Source: Arthrobacter sp. SLBN-122 | GTDB lineage: Bacteria > Actinomycetota > Actinomycetes > Actinomycetales > Micrococcaceae | Reading direction: 5' to 3' | Length of the DNA stretch: 64,000 nucleotides | Assembly (NCBI RefSeq): GCF_006715165.1 | Contig: NZ_VFMS01000001.1 | Span: forward strand, 4,030,001-4,094,000 | Shown: piece after piece, positions 43,393-54,457 of the stretch | Layout of the letters: each line of letters starts with the position of its first letter | Position numbering within the stretch: the first letter of the stretch is position 1 | Translations under genes and position numbers: made by a program | Notes under the pieces: model-generated | Told to the model about the DNA's origin: nothing | Seen by the model: the letters and a program-made list of their open reading frames with translations, nothing else | Databases searched by the model: none

Positions 43393-44226
43393 GTGAACTG
43401 GTTTGAAGCGGCCCTGCTGGGCCTAGTGCAGGGACTGACCGAATTTCTACCGATTTCATCGAGCGCACACCTGCGGATCGTGGGGGAGTTCCTCCCCAAT
43501 GCCGAGGACCCGGGCGCGGCCTTCACAGCCATCACCCAGCTCGGCACCGAGACCGCCGTCCTGATCTTCTTCTGGCGCGACATCGTCCGCATCGTCAAGG
43601 CCTGGGCGGGGTCCCTCAGCGGCAAGGTGCCGCGGCACGATCCTGATGCCCGCATGGGCTGGCTGGTGATCCTGGGCAGCCTGCCCATCATCGTGCTGGG
43701 CCTGCTCTTCCAGGACCAGATCGAATCCGTACTCCGCAGCATGTGGATCGTGGCCACCATGCTGATCGTTTTTGGACTCTTCCTCGCCGTGGCCGACGCC
43801 GTGGGCGCCCAGAAGCGGGACCTTACACACCTGACCTACAAGCACGGCATCCTCTACGGACTGGCCCAGGCCCTGGCCCTGATTCCCGGCGTCTCCCGCT
43901 CCGGGGGCACCATCACCGCCGGCCTGCTGATGGGCTACACACGGGAAGCCGCGGCGCGGTACTCATTCCTGCTCGCCATCCCTGCGGTCTTTGGCAGCGG
44001 GCTCTACCAGCTGTACAAGGTGGTGACCAAGGAGGGCATCTCCGGCCCGTTCGGCCTGCCGGAAACTGCCCTCGCCACCGTGATCGCGCTGGTGGTGGGC
44101 TACGTCATCATCGGCTGGTTCCTGAAGTTCGTGTCCACCCGCAGCTACCGGCTCTTTGTCTGGTACCGGATCTTCCTGGGGCTGGCCCTGTACCTCCTGC
44201 TCGGTTTCGGCGTCATCAGCGCCTAG
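43393..44226 (+). CDS. uppP: Undecaprenyl-diphosphatase UppP (BacA)
   Basis: 277 residues, GTG start. Dephosphorylates undecaprenyl diphosphate on the outer membrane face to recycle the lipid carrier of cell-wall synthesis. Both conserved blocks are intact: [17 protein letters not shown] at residues about 12-28, and [18 protein letters not shown] near 170. About eight membrane spans are present. It precedes mshC by 15 bases, a pairing conserved in actinobacteria. Confidence 0.97.
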   Translation: MNWFEAALLGLVQGLTEFLPISSSAHLRIVGEFLPNAEDPGAAFTAITQLGTETAVLIFFWRDIVRIVKAWAGSLSGKVPRHDPDARMGWLVILGSLPIIVLGLLFQDQIESVLRSMWIVATMLIVFGLFLAVADAVGAQKRDLTHLTYKHGILYGLAQALALIPGVSRSGGTITAGLLMGYTREAAARYSFLLAIPAVFGSGLYQLYKVVTKEGISGPFGLPETALATVIALVVGYVIIGWFLKFVSTRSYRLFVWYRIFLGLALYLLLGFGVISA

Positions 44227-44241
44227 GACTAGGCTTGGCAT

Positions 44242-45519
44242 GTGAAATCCTGGACTTCCCGCCCCATTCCTGCCCTGCCCGGAAACATGCCCGCCCTGCG
44301 GCTGTTCGATACTGCGGCAGGCCGCGAAGTGGCGCTGGAACGGGAAGCCAGGCCATCCATGTACGTCTGCGGCATCACGCCTTACGACGCAACCCACATG
44401 GGCCACGCCGCCAGTTATGTGGCCTTTGACCTGCTGAACCGCGCCTGGCGCGACGCCGGCAGCGAGGTCTCCTACGTCCAGAACGTGACGGATGTGGATG
44501 ACCCCCTGCTGGAACGGGCCACAGCCACCGGCGTGGACTGGCGGGACCTCGCCGCCGAACAGGTGGAGCTCTTCCAGACAGACATGGAGGCGCTGAATGT
44601 CCTGGCGCCGGACCACTATGTGGGCGCGGTGGAGTCCATCGGCCTGATTGTGCCCGAGGTGGAAAAGCTGGTCAGCCTGGGCCTGGCCTATCAGGTTGCC
44701 GGCACCAACGGGGAACCCGACGGAGATGTCTATTACGACGTCGAAGCGGCCGGCAAGCAGTCAACGTCGCCGGACGCCTGGGCCCTGGGATGTATTTCCC
44801 ACCTGAGTGAAAGCGCCATGCTGGAGCTTTTCGCTGAGCGTGGCGGGGACCCCGGCCGTGCCGGGAAGCGGCAAGCCCTTGATCCGCTGCTGTGGCGGGT
44901 GGAACGGCAGGGGGAGCCGAGCTGGCCCGGTGGGAGCCTGGGCGCAGGCAGGCCCGGCTGGCACATCGAATGCACCGTCATCGCGCAAAAGTATCTGCCG
45001 TCGCCCTTCACGGTGCAGGGTGGCGGCTCGGACCTGATCTTCCCGCACCACGAGATGGGCGCCGGCCATGCCTACTCCCTGGCGGGGGTTCCACTTGCCC
45101 GGCACTACGCGCATGCCGGGATGGTAGGGCTCGACGGGGAGAAGATGAGCAAATCCAAGGGCAACCTGGTGCTGGTCTCCAGGCTCCGCGCCGCCGGTGA
45201 AGACCCTGCAGCCATCCGGCTTGCAATCCTTGTCCACCACTACCGGTCCGACTGGTCCTGGACGGACGAAGGCTTCACCGCTGCCAAGGCAGACCTGGCA
45301 GCCTGGCGGAAGGCGCTCGACCACGCTCCGGAGGGTTCAGCCCAGGCGCTGCTGGCTGAAATGCGCGAGGCACTGGCAGCGGACCTTAACGCGCCGGCAG
45401 CGGTTGCCGCTGTCTCGCGCTGGGCACGGTCCGCCAACGACGGCGGTGCTGCCGCCAGCCCTGCCGACCGCACCCTTGTTAAGGACGCGGTGGACGCGCT
45501 CCTGGGCATCCGGCTCTAA
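44242..45519 (+). CDS. mshC: L-cysteine:1D-myo-inositol 2-amino-2-deoxy-alpha-D-glucopyranoside ligase
   Basis: 425 residues, GTG start. Joins cysteine to glucosaminyl-inositol with ATP in the third step of mycothiol synthesis. Derived from cysteinyl-tRNA synthetase: [17 protein letters not shown] includes zinc ligand Cys43 and the HIGH-like motif at 52-55, while KMSKSKGN (near residue 301) is the KMSKS loop. The protein stops where the tRNA-binding domain of CysS would begin, as expected. It shows that this cell makes mycothiol rather than depending on glutathione. Confidence 0.97.
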   Translation: MKSWTSRPIPALPGNMPALRLFDTAAGREVALEREARPSMYVCGITPYDATHMGHAASYVAFDLLNRAWRDAGSEVSYVQNVTDVDDPLLERATATGVDWRDLAAEQVELFQTDMEALNVLAPDHYVGAVESIGLIVPEVEKLVSLGLAYQVAGTNGEPDGDVYYDVEAAGKQSTSPDAWALGCISHLSESAMLELFAERGGDPGRAGKRQALDPLLWRVERQGEPSWPGGSLGAGRPGWHIECTVIAQKYLPSPFTVQGGGSDLIFPHHEMGAGHAYSLAGVPLARHYAHAGMVGLDGEKMSKSKGNLVLVSRLRAAGEDPAAIRLAILVHHYRSDWSWTDEGFTAAKADLAAWRKALDHAPEGSAQALLAEMREALAADLNAPAAVAAVSRWARSANDGGAAASPADRTLVKDAVDALLGIRL

Positions 45520-45561
45520 GGCATCGGCTCGCGGCAACAAAGGGACTTGCGGCCAACAGAA

Positions 45562-45598
45562 GAGGGCTGGGCCAGGATTTCTCCCGGCCCAGCCCCCT
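45562..45598. terminator. Terminator between convergent mshC and PAC2 genes
   Basis: GGGCTGGGCC and GGCCCAGCCC form a 10-bp stem (45564-45573 and 45586-45595), extended by A/G-C/T pairs, and followed by CCTTCCTG. It lies in the 101-base gap between the two stop codons. Confidence 0.8.
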
Positions 45599-45620
45599 TC
45601 CTGTTAATGTCTGTCCAAAG

Positions 45621-46526
45621 TCAAGGCCGGTCCTGGCCCCGGCGCTTCAGGTACCGCTCAAACTCGCGGGCAATGGACTCGCCGCTGGCCTCGGGCAGGT
45701 CGGCGGTGTCCTTGGCTTCCTCCAGTTGGCGGACGTAGGCGGCAATTTCCGGGTCCTCGGTGGCCAGTTCGTCCACGCCACGCTCCCAGGCGTCCGCTTC
45801 CTCCGCCAGCTCCTGGGTGTCCAGCGGCACCTGCAGGAGCTCCTCGATGCGGTGCAGGAGGGCGAGCTGTGCCTTGGGCGAGGGCGCCTGTGCCACATAG
45901 TGCGGCACCGCCGCCCACAGCGATACGGTTGGGATTCCGGCCAGCAGCGCCACCTCGGACAGGACTCCCACGATACCCACGGGGCCTTCATACTGTGACG
46001 CTTCCAGGTTCATGCGTTCCCGAAGCTGGGCATCATCGGATGACGTGCTTACCGGGATAGGGCGGCTGTGGGGGACATCGGCCAGCAGCGCGCCCACGAG
46101 CACCACGTAGTCCACATTCAAAGCCTCTGCATGGACCAGCAGCTCAGCGGTGTAGGCGCGCCATTTGTAGGACGGCTCGGTGCCCTGCACGAAGATGACG
46201 TCCACATTGGAGTTGGGCGCGCTGGCCTTATAGATACGGGTGGAGGGCCATTTGATCTTGCGTTCTCCGGCGGCGTTCCTGCGGACCGTGGGCCGTGTGA
46301 ACTGGAAGTCGTAATACTCATCGGCATCGATCGATGCCACCTTCTTGCCGCCCCACAACTTGTTCAGGTACCGCAGGGAGTCGCTGGCCGCTTCTCCGGC
46401 GTCATTCCACCCCTCAAAGGCAGCAAGCATTACGGTTACGCGCTGTCCGTCAGCCACCGGCTGCAGGAACCGTTCCCGCTCGGGTCCGGCACCTTGTTCG
46501 GCGGTGTCTCCCTCGAAGCTATTCAT
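45621..46526 (-). CDS. PAC2 (proteasome assembly chaperone 2-like) family protein
   Basis: 301 residues. The PAC2 pattern is seen in VTVMLAAFEGWNDAGEAASDSLRYL near residue 30, YYDFQFTRPTVRR near 70, and VVLVGALLADVPHSRPIPVS near 140, with AGIPTVSLWAAVPHYVAQ near 215. In eukaryotes PAC2 helps to assemble proteasomes. Bacterial members are found in proteasome-carrying actinobacteria near this locus, but their role there is not shown. Divergent from the HAD gene. Confidence 0.92.
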   Translation of the reverse strand: MNSFEGDTAEQGAGPERERFLQPVADGQRVTVMLAAFEGWNDAGEAASDSLRYLNKLWGGKKVASIDADEYYDFQFTRPTVRRNAAGERKIKWPSTRIYKASAPNSNVDVIFVQGTEPSYKWRAYTAELLVHAEALNVDYVVLVGALLADVPHSRPIPVSTSSDDAQLRERMNLEASQYEGPVGIVGVLSEVALLAGIPTVSLWAAVPHYVAQAPSPKAQLALLHRIEELLQVPLDTQELAEEADAWERGVDELATEDPEIAAYVRQLEEAKDTADLPEASGESIAREFERYLKRRGQDRP

Positions 46527-46677
46527 TTCTTCACCCTACGTCCAAGGTGGACACTCGCGCATGGAATGAAGCGCCGCAAATCGCCGGTAAACGGCGCAAA
46601 GGGCACCAGCCCTGCTTCATATTCGCCAAGGGCGTAGCCCACAGCCTCCGCCCAGCCCCGCGCCGTAGACTGGCTGC

Positions 46678-47409
46678 ATGCGAAATCCTGCCGCCGGTTC
46701 CCCGCTCAAAGCCGTCCTATGGGACATGGACGGGACCATCGTGGACACCGAGCCATACTGGATTGCCGCTGAGCATGCCTTGGTGGAAGCCCACGGCGGC
46801 ACCTGGAGCCACCATCAGGCAATGCAGCTGGTGGGCCAGTCACTGACGTTCTCCGCGGGCCTGCTCCAGCAGGCCGGCGTCGAGCTCGAAGTCCGCGAGA
46901 TCATCGATTCCCTGACAGCCCAGGTCATCAGCAGCGTCCAGCAGGAGGTGCCATGGCGCCCGGGTGCCCGTGAACTCCTCGAGGAACTGCACCTGGCCGG
47001 CGTGCGCTGCGCCCTGGTCACCATGTCCGAGGGGCCGCTGGCCCGCGAGGTGGTTGCCAGCCTTCCCCGCCCCTACTTCGAAGTCCTTGTCACCGGCGAC
47101 ACCGTCACCCGGGGCAAACCGCACCCCGAGGCGTACCTGACCGCCGTCGAGCTGTTGCAGGAAGCCGATCCTGACCTCGGCATCCACCACTGCGTTGCCC
47201 TAGAGGATTCCGTCCCCGGCGTTGCGGCGGCCGTCGCCTCCGGCGTCACCACCGTGGCTGTGCCGCACATCGTTCCATTGCCGGATGACGGCAGTTACGC
47301 ACTCTGGGACTCCCTGTCCGGCCGCGGCCTGGTGGAGCTCGAAGCCCTGCTGTTGGAGGCGGAGGCAACGCGGCCCGCCGCCACGGCCGCCGGTGACTCA
47401 CGTGGCTGA
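46678..47409 (+). CDS. HAD superfamily hydrolase (subfamily IA)
   Basis: 243 residues. The four HAD motifs are present: LWDMDGTIVDTEPYW (motif I, Asp nucleophile) near residue 14, LVTMSEGPLA (motif II), the Lys in GKPHPEAYL (motif III), and VALEDSVPGVAAAVASGV (motif IV). This is a phosphatase or phosphoglucomutase-like enzyme of the beta-PGM/gph type; the substrate is not evident. The end overlaps the protease start by 17 bases, so the two are coupled. Confidence 0.92.
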   Translation: MRNPAAGSPLKAVLWDMDGTIVDTEPYWIAAEHALVEAHGGTWSHHQAMQLVGQSLTFSAGLLQQAGVELEVREIIDSLTAQVISSVQQEVPWRPGARELLEELHLAGVRCALVTMSEGPLAREVVASLPRPYFEVLVTGDTVTRGKPHPEAYLTAVELLQEADPDLGIHHCVALEDSVPGVAAAVASGVTTVAVPHIVPLPDDGSYALWDSLSGRGLVELEALLLEAEATRPAATAAGDSRG

Positions 47410-48601
47410 ACCTGACACTCAACGGGGCACAGAACCCGGCACACCGGCTGCTACAGGACGGCGTGAAGGCATCCCGCTGGGACGCATCGCCGGCGTTCCG
47501 GTTGTGCTTGCCTACTCGTGGTTCGTGATCGCAGCCTTCACCGTCATCGCCTACGGGCCAGTCCTGGCGCGGAACAACCCCATGCTCGGCATGAGCGCCT
47601 ACGTTGTGGCGTTCGCGTACGCCGTCCTGCTCCTGATTTCCGTGCTGGTGCACGAACTCGCCCACGCCCTCACCGCCAAAATCTACGGATGGCCCACGCA
47701 AAAGATCGTCCTCAATCTCTGGGGCGGGCACACTCAGTTCGAAAGCTTCACTGCTTCCCCCGGCCGGTCCGTACTGGTGGCGCTGGCCGGACCAGCAGCG
47801 AATTTCGTCCTCGCCGGCGGGGCCTGGCTGCTGCTGGGCACCAACAGCCTGGGAAGTGTCGCCGAGATCCTGACCAACATTTTCATGTGGGCCAACTTCC
47901 TGATCGCCGTCTTCAACGTCCTGCCGGGCCTGCCGCTGGACGGTGGCCGGCTGGTCGAGTCCATCGTCTGGAAGGCCACCGGCAGCCAGGCGAAGGGAAC
48001 GGTAGCTGCCGGCTGGGGCGGGCGCATCATCGTCCTGGCCATCGCCTACTGGTTCCTCCTTCGCCCGTACCTCGCCGGCGACGAGCCCGACTTCAGCCTC
48101 CTCATGATCACCGTCCTGGTGGGCGGATTCCTGTGGATGGGTGCCTCCGCCTCCATCCAGCAGGGCACGCTGCGGGGACGGCTCCCGCTGGTCAGCGCAG
48201 CGGGATTGTCGACGCCGGCCGTGGGCATACCTTCCACGGGCACCGTCCGCGACGCCCTCCGTCTGGCCGCTGCCGGAACAAAGTCCGTGGTGGTATGCGG
48301 ACCGGACGGGCGCCCGCAGGGGGTGGTGGACCCTGGCGCGCTGGCCTCGGTGCCCGGATCAGCCGCGGACTCAACCCCTGTCACCGCCATTTCGTTTCCC
48401 CTGTCTGCCGGCGCCTACGTTCCCGAATGGTCCAAGGGACAGGAGCTGATCCAGTTTCTTTCGCAGCTTGAGGGGCGGCACTATGCAGTGGTGGACCACA
48501 ACGGCGCAGTCACCGGACTGCTGACCCAGGACGTCGTCCTCGCGGCCATCACCGGAAAGAGACAGCGCAACGATAAGCACCCGCAGGGGCAGAACCGGTA
48601 G
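47393..48601 (+). CDS. Site-2 protease family membrane protein with CBS domains (M50B)
   Basis: 402 residues if the GTG VTHVAEPDTQ is used; a GTG 9 bases later is equally possible. Six or so spans contain the zinc site HELAH (residues 87-91) and the third ligand in VLPGLPLDGGRLVESIVW. Two CBS-like repeats fill the C-terminal part (STGTVRDALRLAAAG... and KGQELIQFLSQLEGRHYAVVDH). Such SpoIVFB-like proteases cut membrane-bound regulators. The substrate is unknown. Overlaps the HAD gene. Confidence 0.9.
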   Translation: MTHVAEPDTQRGTEPGTPAATGRREGIPLGRIAGVPVVLAYSWFVIAAFTVIAYGPVLARNNPMLGMSAYVVAFAYAVLLLISVLVHELAHALTAKIYGWPTQKIVLNLWGGHTQFESFTASPGRSVLVALAGPAANFVLAGGAWLLLGTNSLGSVAEILTNIFMWANFLIAVFNVLPGLPLDGGRLVESIVWKATGSQAKGTVAAGWGGRIIVLAIAYWFLLRPYLAGDEPDFSLLMITVLVGGFLWMGASASIQQGTLRGRLPLVSAAGLSTPAVGIPSTGTVRDALRLAAAGTKSVVVCGPDGRPQGVVDPGALASVPGSAADSTPVTAISFPLSAGAYVPEWSKGQELIQFLSQLEGRHYAVVDHNGAVTGLLTQDVVLAAITGKRQRNDKHPQGQNR

Positions 48602-48696
48602 AGTTACCTGCCGGTCGTGCATTGCCGCCGTAAAAGCCCCGGTATCCCTTGGGACTTTGGCCGCGGCACAAAAGGTTTACAGGAGCGAGGAACATC

Positions 48697-49761
48697 ATGA
48701 GCAGCGAAACTGCGGTCAACGACGCCACGGGAGCAGCGCAAGCCGGTGCTCCCGCCAGCGGCTCGCAGCCGGTAGGAGCTGCCCGTCGCCGCGGCCCCTT
48801 CCGCGAAGGCGAGCGTGTCCAGCTCACCGACGAACGCGGCCGCATGAATACCATCACGCTTGAACGTGGTGGCGCCTTCCACACCCACCGTGGCTTCCTG
48901 AACCACGACGAGATCATCGGCAAGGTGGACGGCTCTGTTGTGGTGAACAACGTTGGCCAGCAGTACCAGACCCTCCGCCCGTTGCTCTCCGACTTCGTGC
49001 TGTCCATGCCCCGCGGTGCCGCCGTCGTGTATCCCAAGGATGCAGGCCAGATCGTCACCATGGCGGATATCTTCCCCGGAGCACGCGTGGTGGAGGCCGG
49101 CGTCGGCTCCGGCGCCCTGTCCATCTCCCTTCTCCGCGCCGTGGGGGACAACGGCTACCTGCACTCCTTCGAGCGGCGCGAAGAGTTCGCCGACATCGCC
49201 CGGGGCAATGTGGAGACCATCTTCGGCGGTCCGCATCCTGCCTGGCAGATTTCCCTCGGCGACTTCCAGGAGGAGGTGGTCAAGGCTGAAGAGCCCGGCT
49301 CTGTGGACCGCGTGGTGCTGGACATGCTGGCACCCTGGGAATGCCTCGACGCCGTCGCCACCGTCCTTGCCCCCGGCGGCGTTTGGATCAACTACGTGGC
49401 AACCGTCACCCAGCTCTCCCGGACAGCGGAAGCCATCCGCGCCGACGGCCGCTTCACCGAACCCGACGCCTGGGAATCGCTGGTCCGCGGCTGGCATCTG
49501 GAGGGGCTGGCGGTCCGGCCGGACCACCGCATGGTGGCCCACACCGGGTTCCTGCTGGTCACCCGGCGCCTCGCCGACGGCGTCACCGGCATCTCGGTCA
49601 AGCGCCGGCCGTCCAAGACCGAATTCAACGAAGAAGATGTCAATGCCTGGACTCCCGGCGCGGTAGGGGAGCGGGCCGTGTCTGACAAGAAGCTGCGGCG
49701 GGCAGCCCGGGATGCCATCGCGGGAACGAACGTTGTGGACACACCCGAGGTTACGAACTAG
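48697..49761 (+). CDS. trmI: tRNA (adenine(58)-N1)-methyltransferase
   Basis: 354 residues. Methylates A58 in the T loop of tRNA, using S-adenosylmethionine. RRRGPFREGERVQLTDERGR is the N-terminal beta domain, VVEAGVGSGALSISLLRAVGD (near residue 130) the SAM-binding loop, and VDRVVLDMLAPWECL the catalytic Asp region. Chosen start: ATG with AGGAGCGAGGAA upstream, as an in-frame upstream ATG lacks homology. It stands 83 bases before the proteasome ATPase, as in other actinobacteria. Confidence 0.96.
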   Translation: MSSETAVNDATGAAQAGAPASGSQPVGAARRRGPFREGERVQLTDERGRMNTITLERGGAFHTHRGFLNHDEIIGKVDGSVVVNNVGQQYQTLRPLLSDFVLSMPRGAAVVYPKDAGQIVTMADIFPGARVVEAGVGSGALSISLLRAVGDNGYLHSFERREEFADIARGNVETIFGGPHPAWQISLGDFQEEVVKAEEPGSVDRVVLDMLAPWECLDAVATVLAPGGVWINYVATVTQLSRTAEAIRADGRFTEPDAWESLVRGWHLEGLAVRPDHRMVAHTGFLLVTRRLADGVTGISVKRRPSKTEFNEEDVNAWTPGAVGERAVSDKKLRRAARDAIAGTNVVDTPEVTN

Positions 49762-49844
49762 TCCACATTTCGGGAGTCTCCATCCCTACCCGGCATCTTG
49801 GGACTAATGTCTTTAAGAGAAGCGCAGGAAGGGGCTGATACATC

Positions 49845-51596
49845 ATGGAGACACCAAACCAGGACTCCGGACGTACACCGGCAGAGCAGTCTGCCGCCAA
49901 CGACCTCTCGGTTGCTGACCGCCAGGTCAACATACTTCGGGACAAGCTCAGGCACATCGACCGCCAGTTGGCAGCGGCAACGCAGAACAACACCAAGCTG
50001 GTCAGCATGCTTGAGACGGCCAAGGCGGAGATTCTCCGGCTCAAAAATGCCCTGGACCAGGAAGGGCAGCCGCCGTACAGCTTCGGCACCATCCTCCAGA
50101 TCAATCCGAAGCGGCAGCCTGCCCCCGGCAACAGCGGCCAGGCTGCCACCGAGGAATCCGTGGATATCTTCAACGCCGGCCGGAAGATGCGGGTGGGTGT
50201 CAGCCCACTGGTCAATATCAACCAACTGGCGGTGGGCCAGGAGGTACTGCTCAACGAAGCCCTCCTGATCGTGGCAGGTCTTGGCTATGAGCGCGCCGGC
50301 GAGCTTGCCACCCTGAAGGAAATGCTGGGGCGTGACCGCGCCCTGGTGGTTGGCCGGGCCGACGAGGAACGGGTGGTCCGGCTTTCCGGTGCGCTCCAGG
50401 CCGAGAAGCTCAGGGTCGGCGACGCCCTCTCCGTGGACTCCCGGACAGGCTACGCGCTCGAGAAAGTGCCGCGCTCCGAGGTGGAAAACCTGGTGCTCGA
50501 GGAAGTCCCGGACATCACCTACGAGGACATCGGCGGCCTCGGCCCCCAGATCGAACAGATCCGGGACGCGGTGGAACTGCCGTTCCTGCACCCCGACCTC
50601 TACCGCGAGCACGGACTGAAGGCCCCCAAGGGCATCCTGCTGTACGGCCCTCCGGGCTGCGGCAAGACCCTTATCGCCAAGGCGGTTGCCAACTCCCTCG
50701 CCGCCCGCGCCGCCGAACGGTCCGGGAACGTGGACCTGAAGAGCTACTTCCTGAACATCAAGGGACCCGAACTCCTTGACAAGTACGTGGGCGAAACAGA
50801 GCGGCACATCCGCCTGATCTTCTCCCGCGCCCGGGAAAAGGCCTCGGACGGCAGCCCCGTCGTGGTGTTCTTCGACGAAATGGACTCCCTGTTCCGCACC
50901 CGCGGCACCGGAATCTCCTCCGACGTCGAAACCACCATCGTGCCCCAGCTCCTCAGTGAGATCGACGGCGTGGAACGCCTGGACAACGTCATTGTCATCG
51001 GTGCATCCAACCGTGAGGACATGATCGACCCCGCCATCCTCCGGCCCGGCCGGCTCGATGTAAAAGTCAAGATCCAGCGTCCCGACGCGGAAGCCGCTGC
51101 GGACATCTTCAACAAATACATCACGACGGACCTGCCGTTCCACGAATCGGACCTCGCCGAGCACAACGGAGACATCCAGGCCACGGTTGACGCCATGGTC
51201 CAGCGCACGGTCGAAGCCATGTACTCCACGGACAAGTCCAACGAGTTCCTCGAGGTCACGTATGCCAACGGTGACACCGAGATGCTGTACTTCAAGGATT
51301 TCAACTCGGGCGCCGTAGTGCAGAACGTGGTGGACAGGGCCAAGAAGTACGCCATCAAGGACCTGCTGACCACACACCAGAAGGGGCTCCGGATCGAGCA
51401 CCTGCTGCGTGCAGTGGTGGATGAATTCCGCGAACACGAGGACATGCCCAACACCACCAACCCCGACGACTGGGCACGTATCTCCGGCAAGAAGGGCGAA
51501 CGGATCACCTATATCCGTACCATCGTCCAGGGTAAGGCCGGGCAGGAGCCGGGCAAGTCGATCGAGACGATGCCAACCACAGGGCAGTATCTATGA
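49845..51596 (+). CDS. arc: Proteasome-associated AAA ATPase (ARC/Mpa)
   Basis: 583 residues. Hexameric unfoldase that recognises Pup and feeds tagged proteins to the 20S core. A coiled coil at residues about 20-75 ([22 protein letters not shown]) is the Pup docking site. Two OB-type domains follow, then the AAA module with Walker A GPPGCGKT (268-275) and Walker [13 protein letters not shown] (near 340). The C-terminus is GQYL; a penultimate Tyr of this kind opens the PrcA ring. The start of dop overlaps the stop by 4 bases. Confidence 0.97.
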   Translation: METPNQDSGRTPAEQSAANDLSVADRQVNILRDKLRHIDRQLAAATQNNTKLVSMLETAKAEILRLKNALDQEGQPPYSFGTILQINPKRQPAPGNSGQAATEESVDIFNAGRKMRVGVSPLVNINQLAVGQEVLLNEALLIVAGLGYERAGELATLKEMLGRDRALVVGRADEERVVRLSGALQAEKLRVGDALSVDSRTGYALEKVPRSEVENLVLEEVPDITYEDIGGLGPQIEQIRDAVELPFLHPDLYREHGLKAPKGILLYGPPGCGKTLIAKAVANSLAARAAERSGNVDLKSYFLNIKGPELLDKYVGETERHIRLIFSRAREKASDGSPVVVFFDEMDSLFRTRGTGISSDVETTIVPQLLSEIDGVERLDNVIVIGASNREDMIDPAILRPGRLDVKVKIQRPDAEAAADIFNKYITTDLPFHESDLAEHNGDIQATVDAMVQRTVEAMYSTDKSNEFLEVTYANGDTEMLYFKDFNSGAVVQNVVDRAKKYAIKDLLTTHQKGLRIEHLLRAVVDEFREHEDMPNTTNPDDWARISGKKGERITYIRTIVQGKAGQEPGKSIETMPTTGQYL

Positions 51597-53266
51597 CGGA
51601 TGCGAAGGGACCTGCCGCCGGGGAAGCACTCCCCGCCGGCGGGGCCATGCGGGTGATGGGGGCGGAAACGGAGTACGGCATCCACGCTCCCTCCGCTCCC
51701 TCCGCCAATGCCACCATGATGAGCGCCCGTGTGGTGCAGGCCTACGCCCAGGTCACCAGGCAGCGGGCGGCCGGCGGGGCCGAAACCCGCTGGGACTACA
51801 CCGATGAAGAGCCCCTGCACGATGCCCGGGGCTGGACCGTGGACCGTGGCGCTGCACATCCCAGCCAGCTGACCGACCAGCCACCGGTGCTTGATGCGGA
51901 GGCAGTGGCGCTGGCTTATGGCCGCGAGGAACTCGAGCTGGACGGCCAGGACGAGTCAGGGACCCTGCTGATGAACATGGTCCTTGGCAACGGAGCCCGG
52001 CTGTACGTCGACCATGCCCATCCCGAGTACTCAAGCCCTGAGGTCACCAACCCCCGTGACGCGGTGGCATGGGACGCTGCCGGCGACCTCGTGGGGCTGG
52101 CCGCCGTCCGCCGGCTGGCCGCGGACGGCGCCCTCCCGCCGGTCAACCTCTACAAGAACAACACCGATAACAAGTCCGTGTCCTACGGTTCCCACGAGAA
52201 CTACCTCATGCCCCGCTCCGTCCCTTTCGGGGACATCGTCCGCGGGCTCACACCCTTCTTCGTCAGCCGGCAGGTGGTGTGCGGTGCCGGGCGGCTGGGG
52301 ATAGGACAGGACAGCTCAACGCCCGGCTTCCAGGTCAGCCAGCGGGCCGACTTCTTCGAAGCCGAGGTGGGCCTGGAAACCACCATCCGCCGGCCCATCA
52401 TCAACACCAGGGACGAACCCCATTCCACGGCCGATAAGTACCGGCGCCTCCACGTCATCATCGGTGACGCCAATCTCAGCCAGGTGTCCAACTACCTCAA
52501 GTTCGGTACCACGGCCATGGTCCTCAGCCTCATCGAGGCAGGGCTGGCTCCCAAAATCGAGGTCTACGAGCCCGTCGCGGCACTCAAAACGGTCAGCCAC
52601 GATACCTCGCTCACTGCAAAGCTGCGCTTGCTGGACGGACGGCGGGTCACAGCCCTGGACATCCAGTGGATGTACCACGAGGCCGCGGCCAAGCTGGCCC
52701 AGGACACCGGCGTGGGTGACGCCCTGGACGGTGACGGGCACACCCATGAGGTCCTGGAACGGTGGGCTTCGGTTCTCACCCAACTGGACAGTGACAGGGC
52801 TGCCGCCGCCACTTCCGTGGAATGGCTGGCGAAACTCACCCTGCTTGACGGCTACCGGCAGCGCGATGGACTGGAATGGAACGACGCCCGGCTTGGCCTG
52901 GTGGATCTCCAGTGGGCCGATATCAGGCCGGAGAAGGGCCTCTATTACCGCCTGCTGTCGAGGAACCGGATGCAGCGCGTCGTGGACGATGCCGCCATTG
53001 CCGCTGCGGTGACAGAGCCCCCCGCCGACACCCGGGCCTTCTTCCGTGGGAAATGCATCAGCAGCTTCGGCAAGGATGTGGTGGGCGCAAGCTGGGATTC
53101 GGTGATCTTCGATGTGCCGGGTTACGGACGGCTTCAGCGGGTGCCCACCAGGGAACCCCTGAGGGGAACCAAAGCCCTCACCGGAGCGTTGTTCGAGCGC
53201 TACCGGGAAGCGGGACCGTTCCTCGGGGAACTGCTGGGACACAACAGCACTCCGCCTGCGGCATAA
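51593..53266 (+). CDS. dop: Depupylase/deamidase Dop
   Basis: 557 residues. Converts the C-terminal Gln of Pup to Glu and also removes Pup from substrates. Glutamine synthetase-like fold: [15 protein letters not shown] (metal-ligand Glu) starts the fold, and [12 protein letters not shown] and [19 protein letters not shown] follow. The extra loop after residue about 40, rich in Ala and Gly, matches the 'Dop loop' that PafA lacks. The start overlaps ARC by four bases, and pup follows after 84 bases. Paralogue of pafA in this same operon. Confidence 0.96.
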   Translation: MTDAKGPAAGEALPAGGAMRVMGAETEYGIHAPSAPSANATMMSARVVQAYAQVTRQRAAGGAETRWDYTDEEPLHDARGWTVDRGAAHPSQLTDQPPVLDAEAVALAYGREELELDGQDESGTLLMNMVLGNGARLYVDHAHPEYSSPEVTNPRDAVAWDAAGDLVGLAAVRRLAADGALPPVNLYKNNTDNKSVSYGSHENYLMPRSVPFGDIVRGLTPFFVSRQVVCGAGRLGIGQDSSTPGFQVSQRADFFEAEVGLETTIRRPIINTRDEPHSTADKYRRLHVIIGDANLSQVSNYLKFGTTAMVLSLIEAGLAPKIEVYEPVAALKTVSHDTSLTAKLRLLDGRRVTALDIQWMYHEAAAKLAQDTGVGDALDGDGHTHEVLERWASVLTQLDSDRAAAATSVEWLAKLTLLDGYRQRDGLEWNDARLGLVDLQWADIRPEKGLYYRLLSRNRMQRVVDDAAIAAAVTEPPADTRAFFRGKCISSFGKDVVGASWDSVIFDVPGYGRLQRVPTREPLRGTKALTGALFERYREAGPFLGELLGHNSTPPAA

Positions 53267-53350
53267 ACCGCGCCGGAACGCCCGTCCCGTGGCAGGATGG
53301 GCATATCGGAGGATCCGCCGGATCCACCGGAGGAACAAGGAGGGAAACCA

Positions 53351-53554
53351 ATGGCAGGCCAGGAGCAGCAGCAGCCGCAGTCACGTGACAGCCAGGTCGA
53401 GGACGACATCCCCGAGGCACCCCCGGCACCGCCCGAAGCACAGGCTTCGGCATCGACCGAAGGCGTGGACGACCTGCTCGACGAAATCGACGGCGTCCTG
53501 GAATCCAACGCTGAGGAGTTCGTCCGGGCATTCGTGCAAAAGGGCGGCCAGTAA
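53351..53554 (+). CDS. pup: Prokaryotic ubiquitin-like protein Pup
   Basis: 67 residues, MAGQEQQQPQSRDSQVEDDI. Small disordered tag attached to lysines for proteasomal degradation. The C-terminal part ESNAEEFVRAFVQKGGQ is the coiled-coil-forming helix and ends in Gly-Gly-Gln; the terminal Gln means it must be deamidated by Dop before PafA can use it. The ATG 54 bases further upstream gives a longer protein but has no ribosome site; this one has AAGGAGGG. Confidence 0.97.
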   Translation: MAGQEQQQPQSRDSQVEDDIPEAPPAPPEAQASASTEGVDDLLDEIDGVLESNAEEFVRAFVQKGGQ

Positions 53555-53634
53555 CCCGGACCCGGAAGGTGGCGGAAGCCGCGGACGGCCGGAATCTGTA
53601 CCGACGTTGAAGTACCACGTTCAAGGAGTGATGA

Positions 53635-54456
53635 GTGCAGGAATCAACCGCCAACCAGGTAGCCGCCAACGCCACCTCGTCCTTTACGGAGCACCTGCAA
53701 CGGGACCGGCCCGAGCTATTGCCCTTTAGCCGGTCCTTCCAGGGTGGCGCGTCCACGGCTGCCCCGGTGCAGGTTCCACACGCCACCACCATCGTTGCCA
53801 TGAGTTATGGCGGCGGCGTCCTCATGGCGGGCGACAGGCGCGCCACGATGGGCAACATCATCGCCAGCAGGCACATCGAGAAGGTCTTTCCGGCAGACCA
53901 CTTCTCTGTGCTTGGCATTGCCGGAACAGCCGGCATAGCAATTGACCTGACGCGGCTCTTCCAGGTTGAACTTGAGCACTACGAAAAAATTGAAGGAACC
54001 CAACTCAGCCTCGAAGGCAAGGCCAACCGGCTGGGGGCCATGATCAGGGGCAACCTTCCGATGGCCCTTCAGGGCCTGGCCGTCGTGCCCCTGTTTGCGG
54101 GTTTCGACACCACCGCCGGCGTGGGCCGGCTGTTCTCCTACGACGTCACCGGGGGCAGGTACGAGGAACACGAACACCACACCGTAGGCTCGGGTTCGGT
54201 CTTCGCGCGCGGTGCCCTCAAGAAACTCTGGCGGCCCAACCTCACCGCCGCCGAGGCCCTGTCCGTGGCCGTGGAGTCCCTGTATGACGCCGCCGACGAC
54301 GATTCCGCCACCGGCGGCCCGGACACCGTCCGGCAATTGTGGCCTGTGGTCTATACGGTGGACAGGACAGGGGCCCACCGGGTGCCCGAGGCGGACCTCG
54401 CGGCCGCTTCGCGCGCCGTAATTGAGGCACGCACCATCGCCGGACGGGAGGCCTGA
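53635..54456 (+). CDS. prcB: Proteasome subunit beta (20S core)
   Basis: 273 residues; GTG start with AAGGAG upstream. The catalytic subunit of the 20S proteasome. A 50-residue propeptide precedes the mature N-terminal nucleophile Thr51 in [27 protein letters not shown]. The Lys/Asp companions (residues 83 and 67 by analogy) lie in the same segment. The mature enzyme therefore has 223 residues. It precedes prcA with only one base between stop and start. Confidence 0.97.
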   Translation: MQESTANQVAANATSSFTEHLQRDRPELLPFSRSFQGGASTAAPVQVPHATTIVAMSYGGGVLMAGDRRATMGNIIASRHIEKVFPADHFSVLGIAGTAGIAIDLTRLFQVELEHYEKIEGTQLSLEGKANRLGAMIRGNLPMALQGLAVVPLFAGFDTTAGVGRLFSYDVTGGRYEEHEHHTVGSGSVFARGALKKLWRPNLTAAEALSVAVESLYDAADDDSATGGPDTVRQLWPVVYTVDRTGAHRVPEADLAAASRAVIEARTIAGREA

Positions 54457-54457
54457 C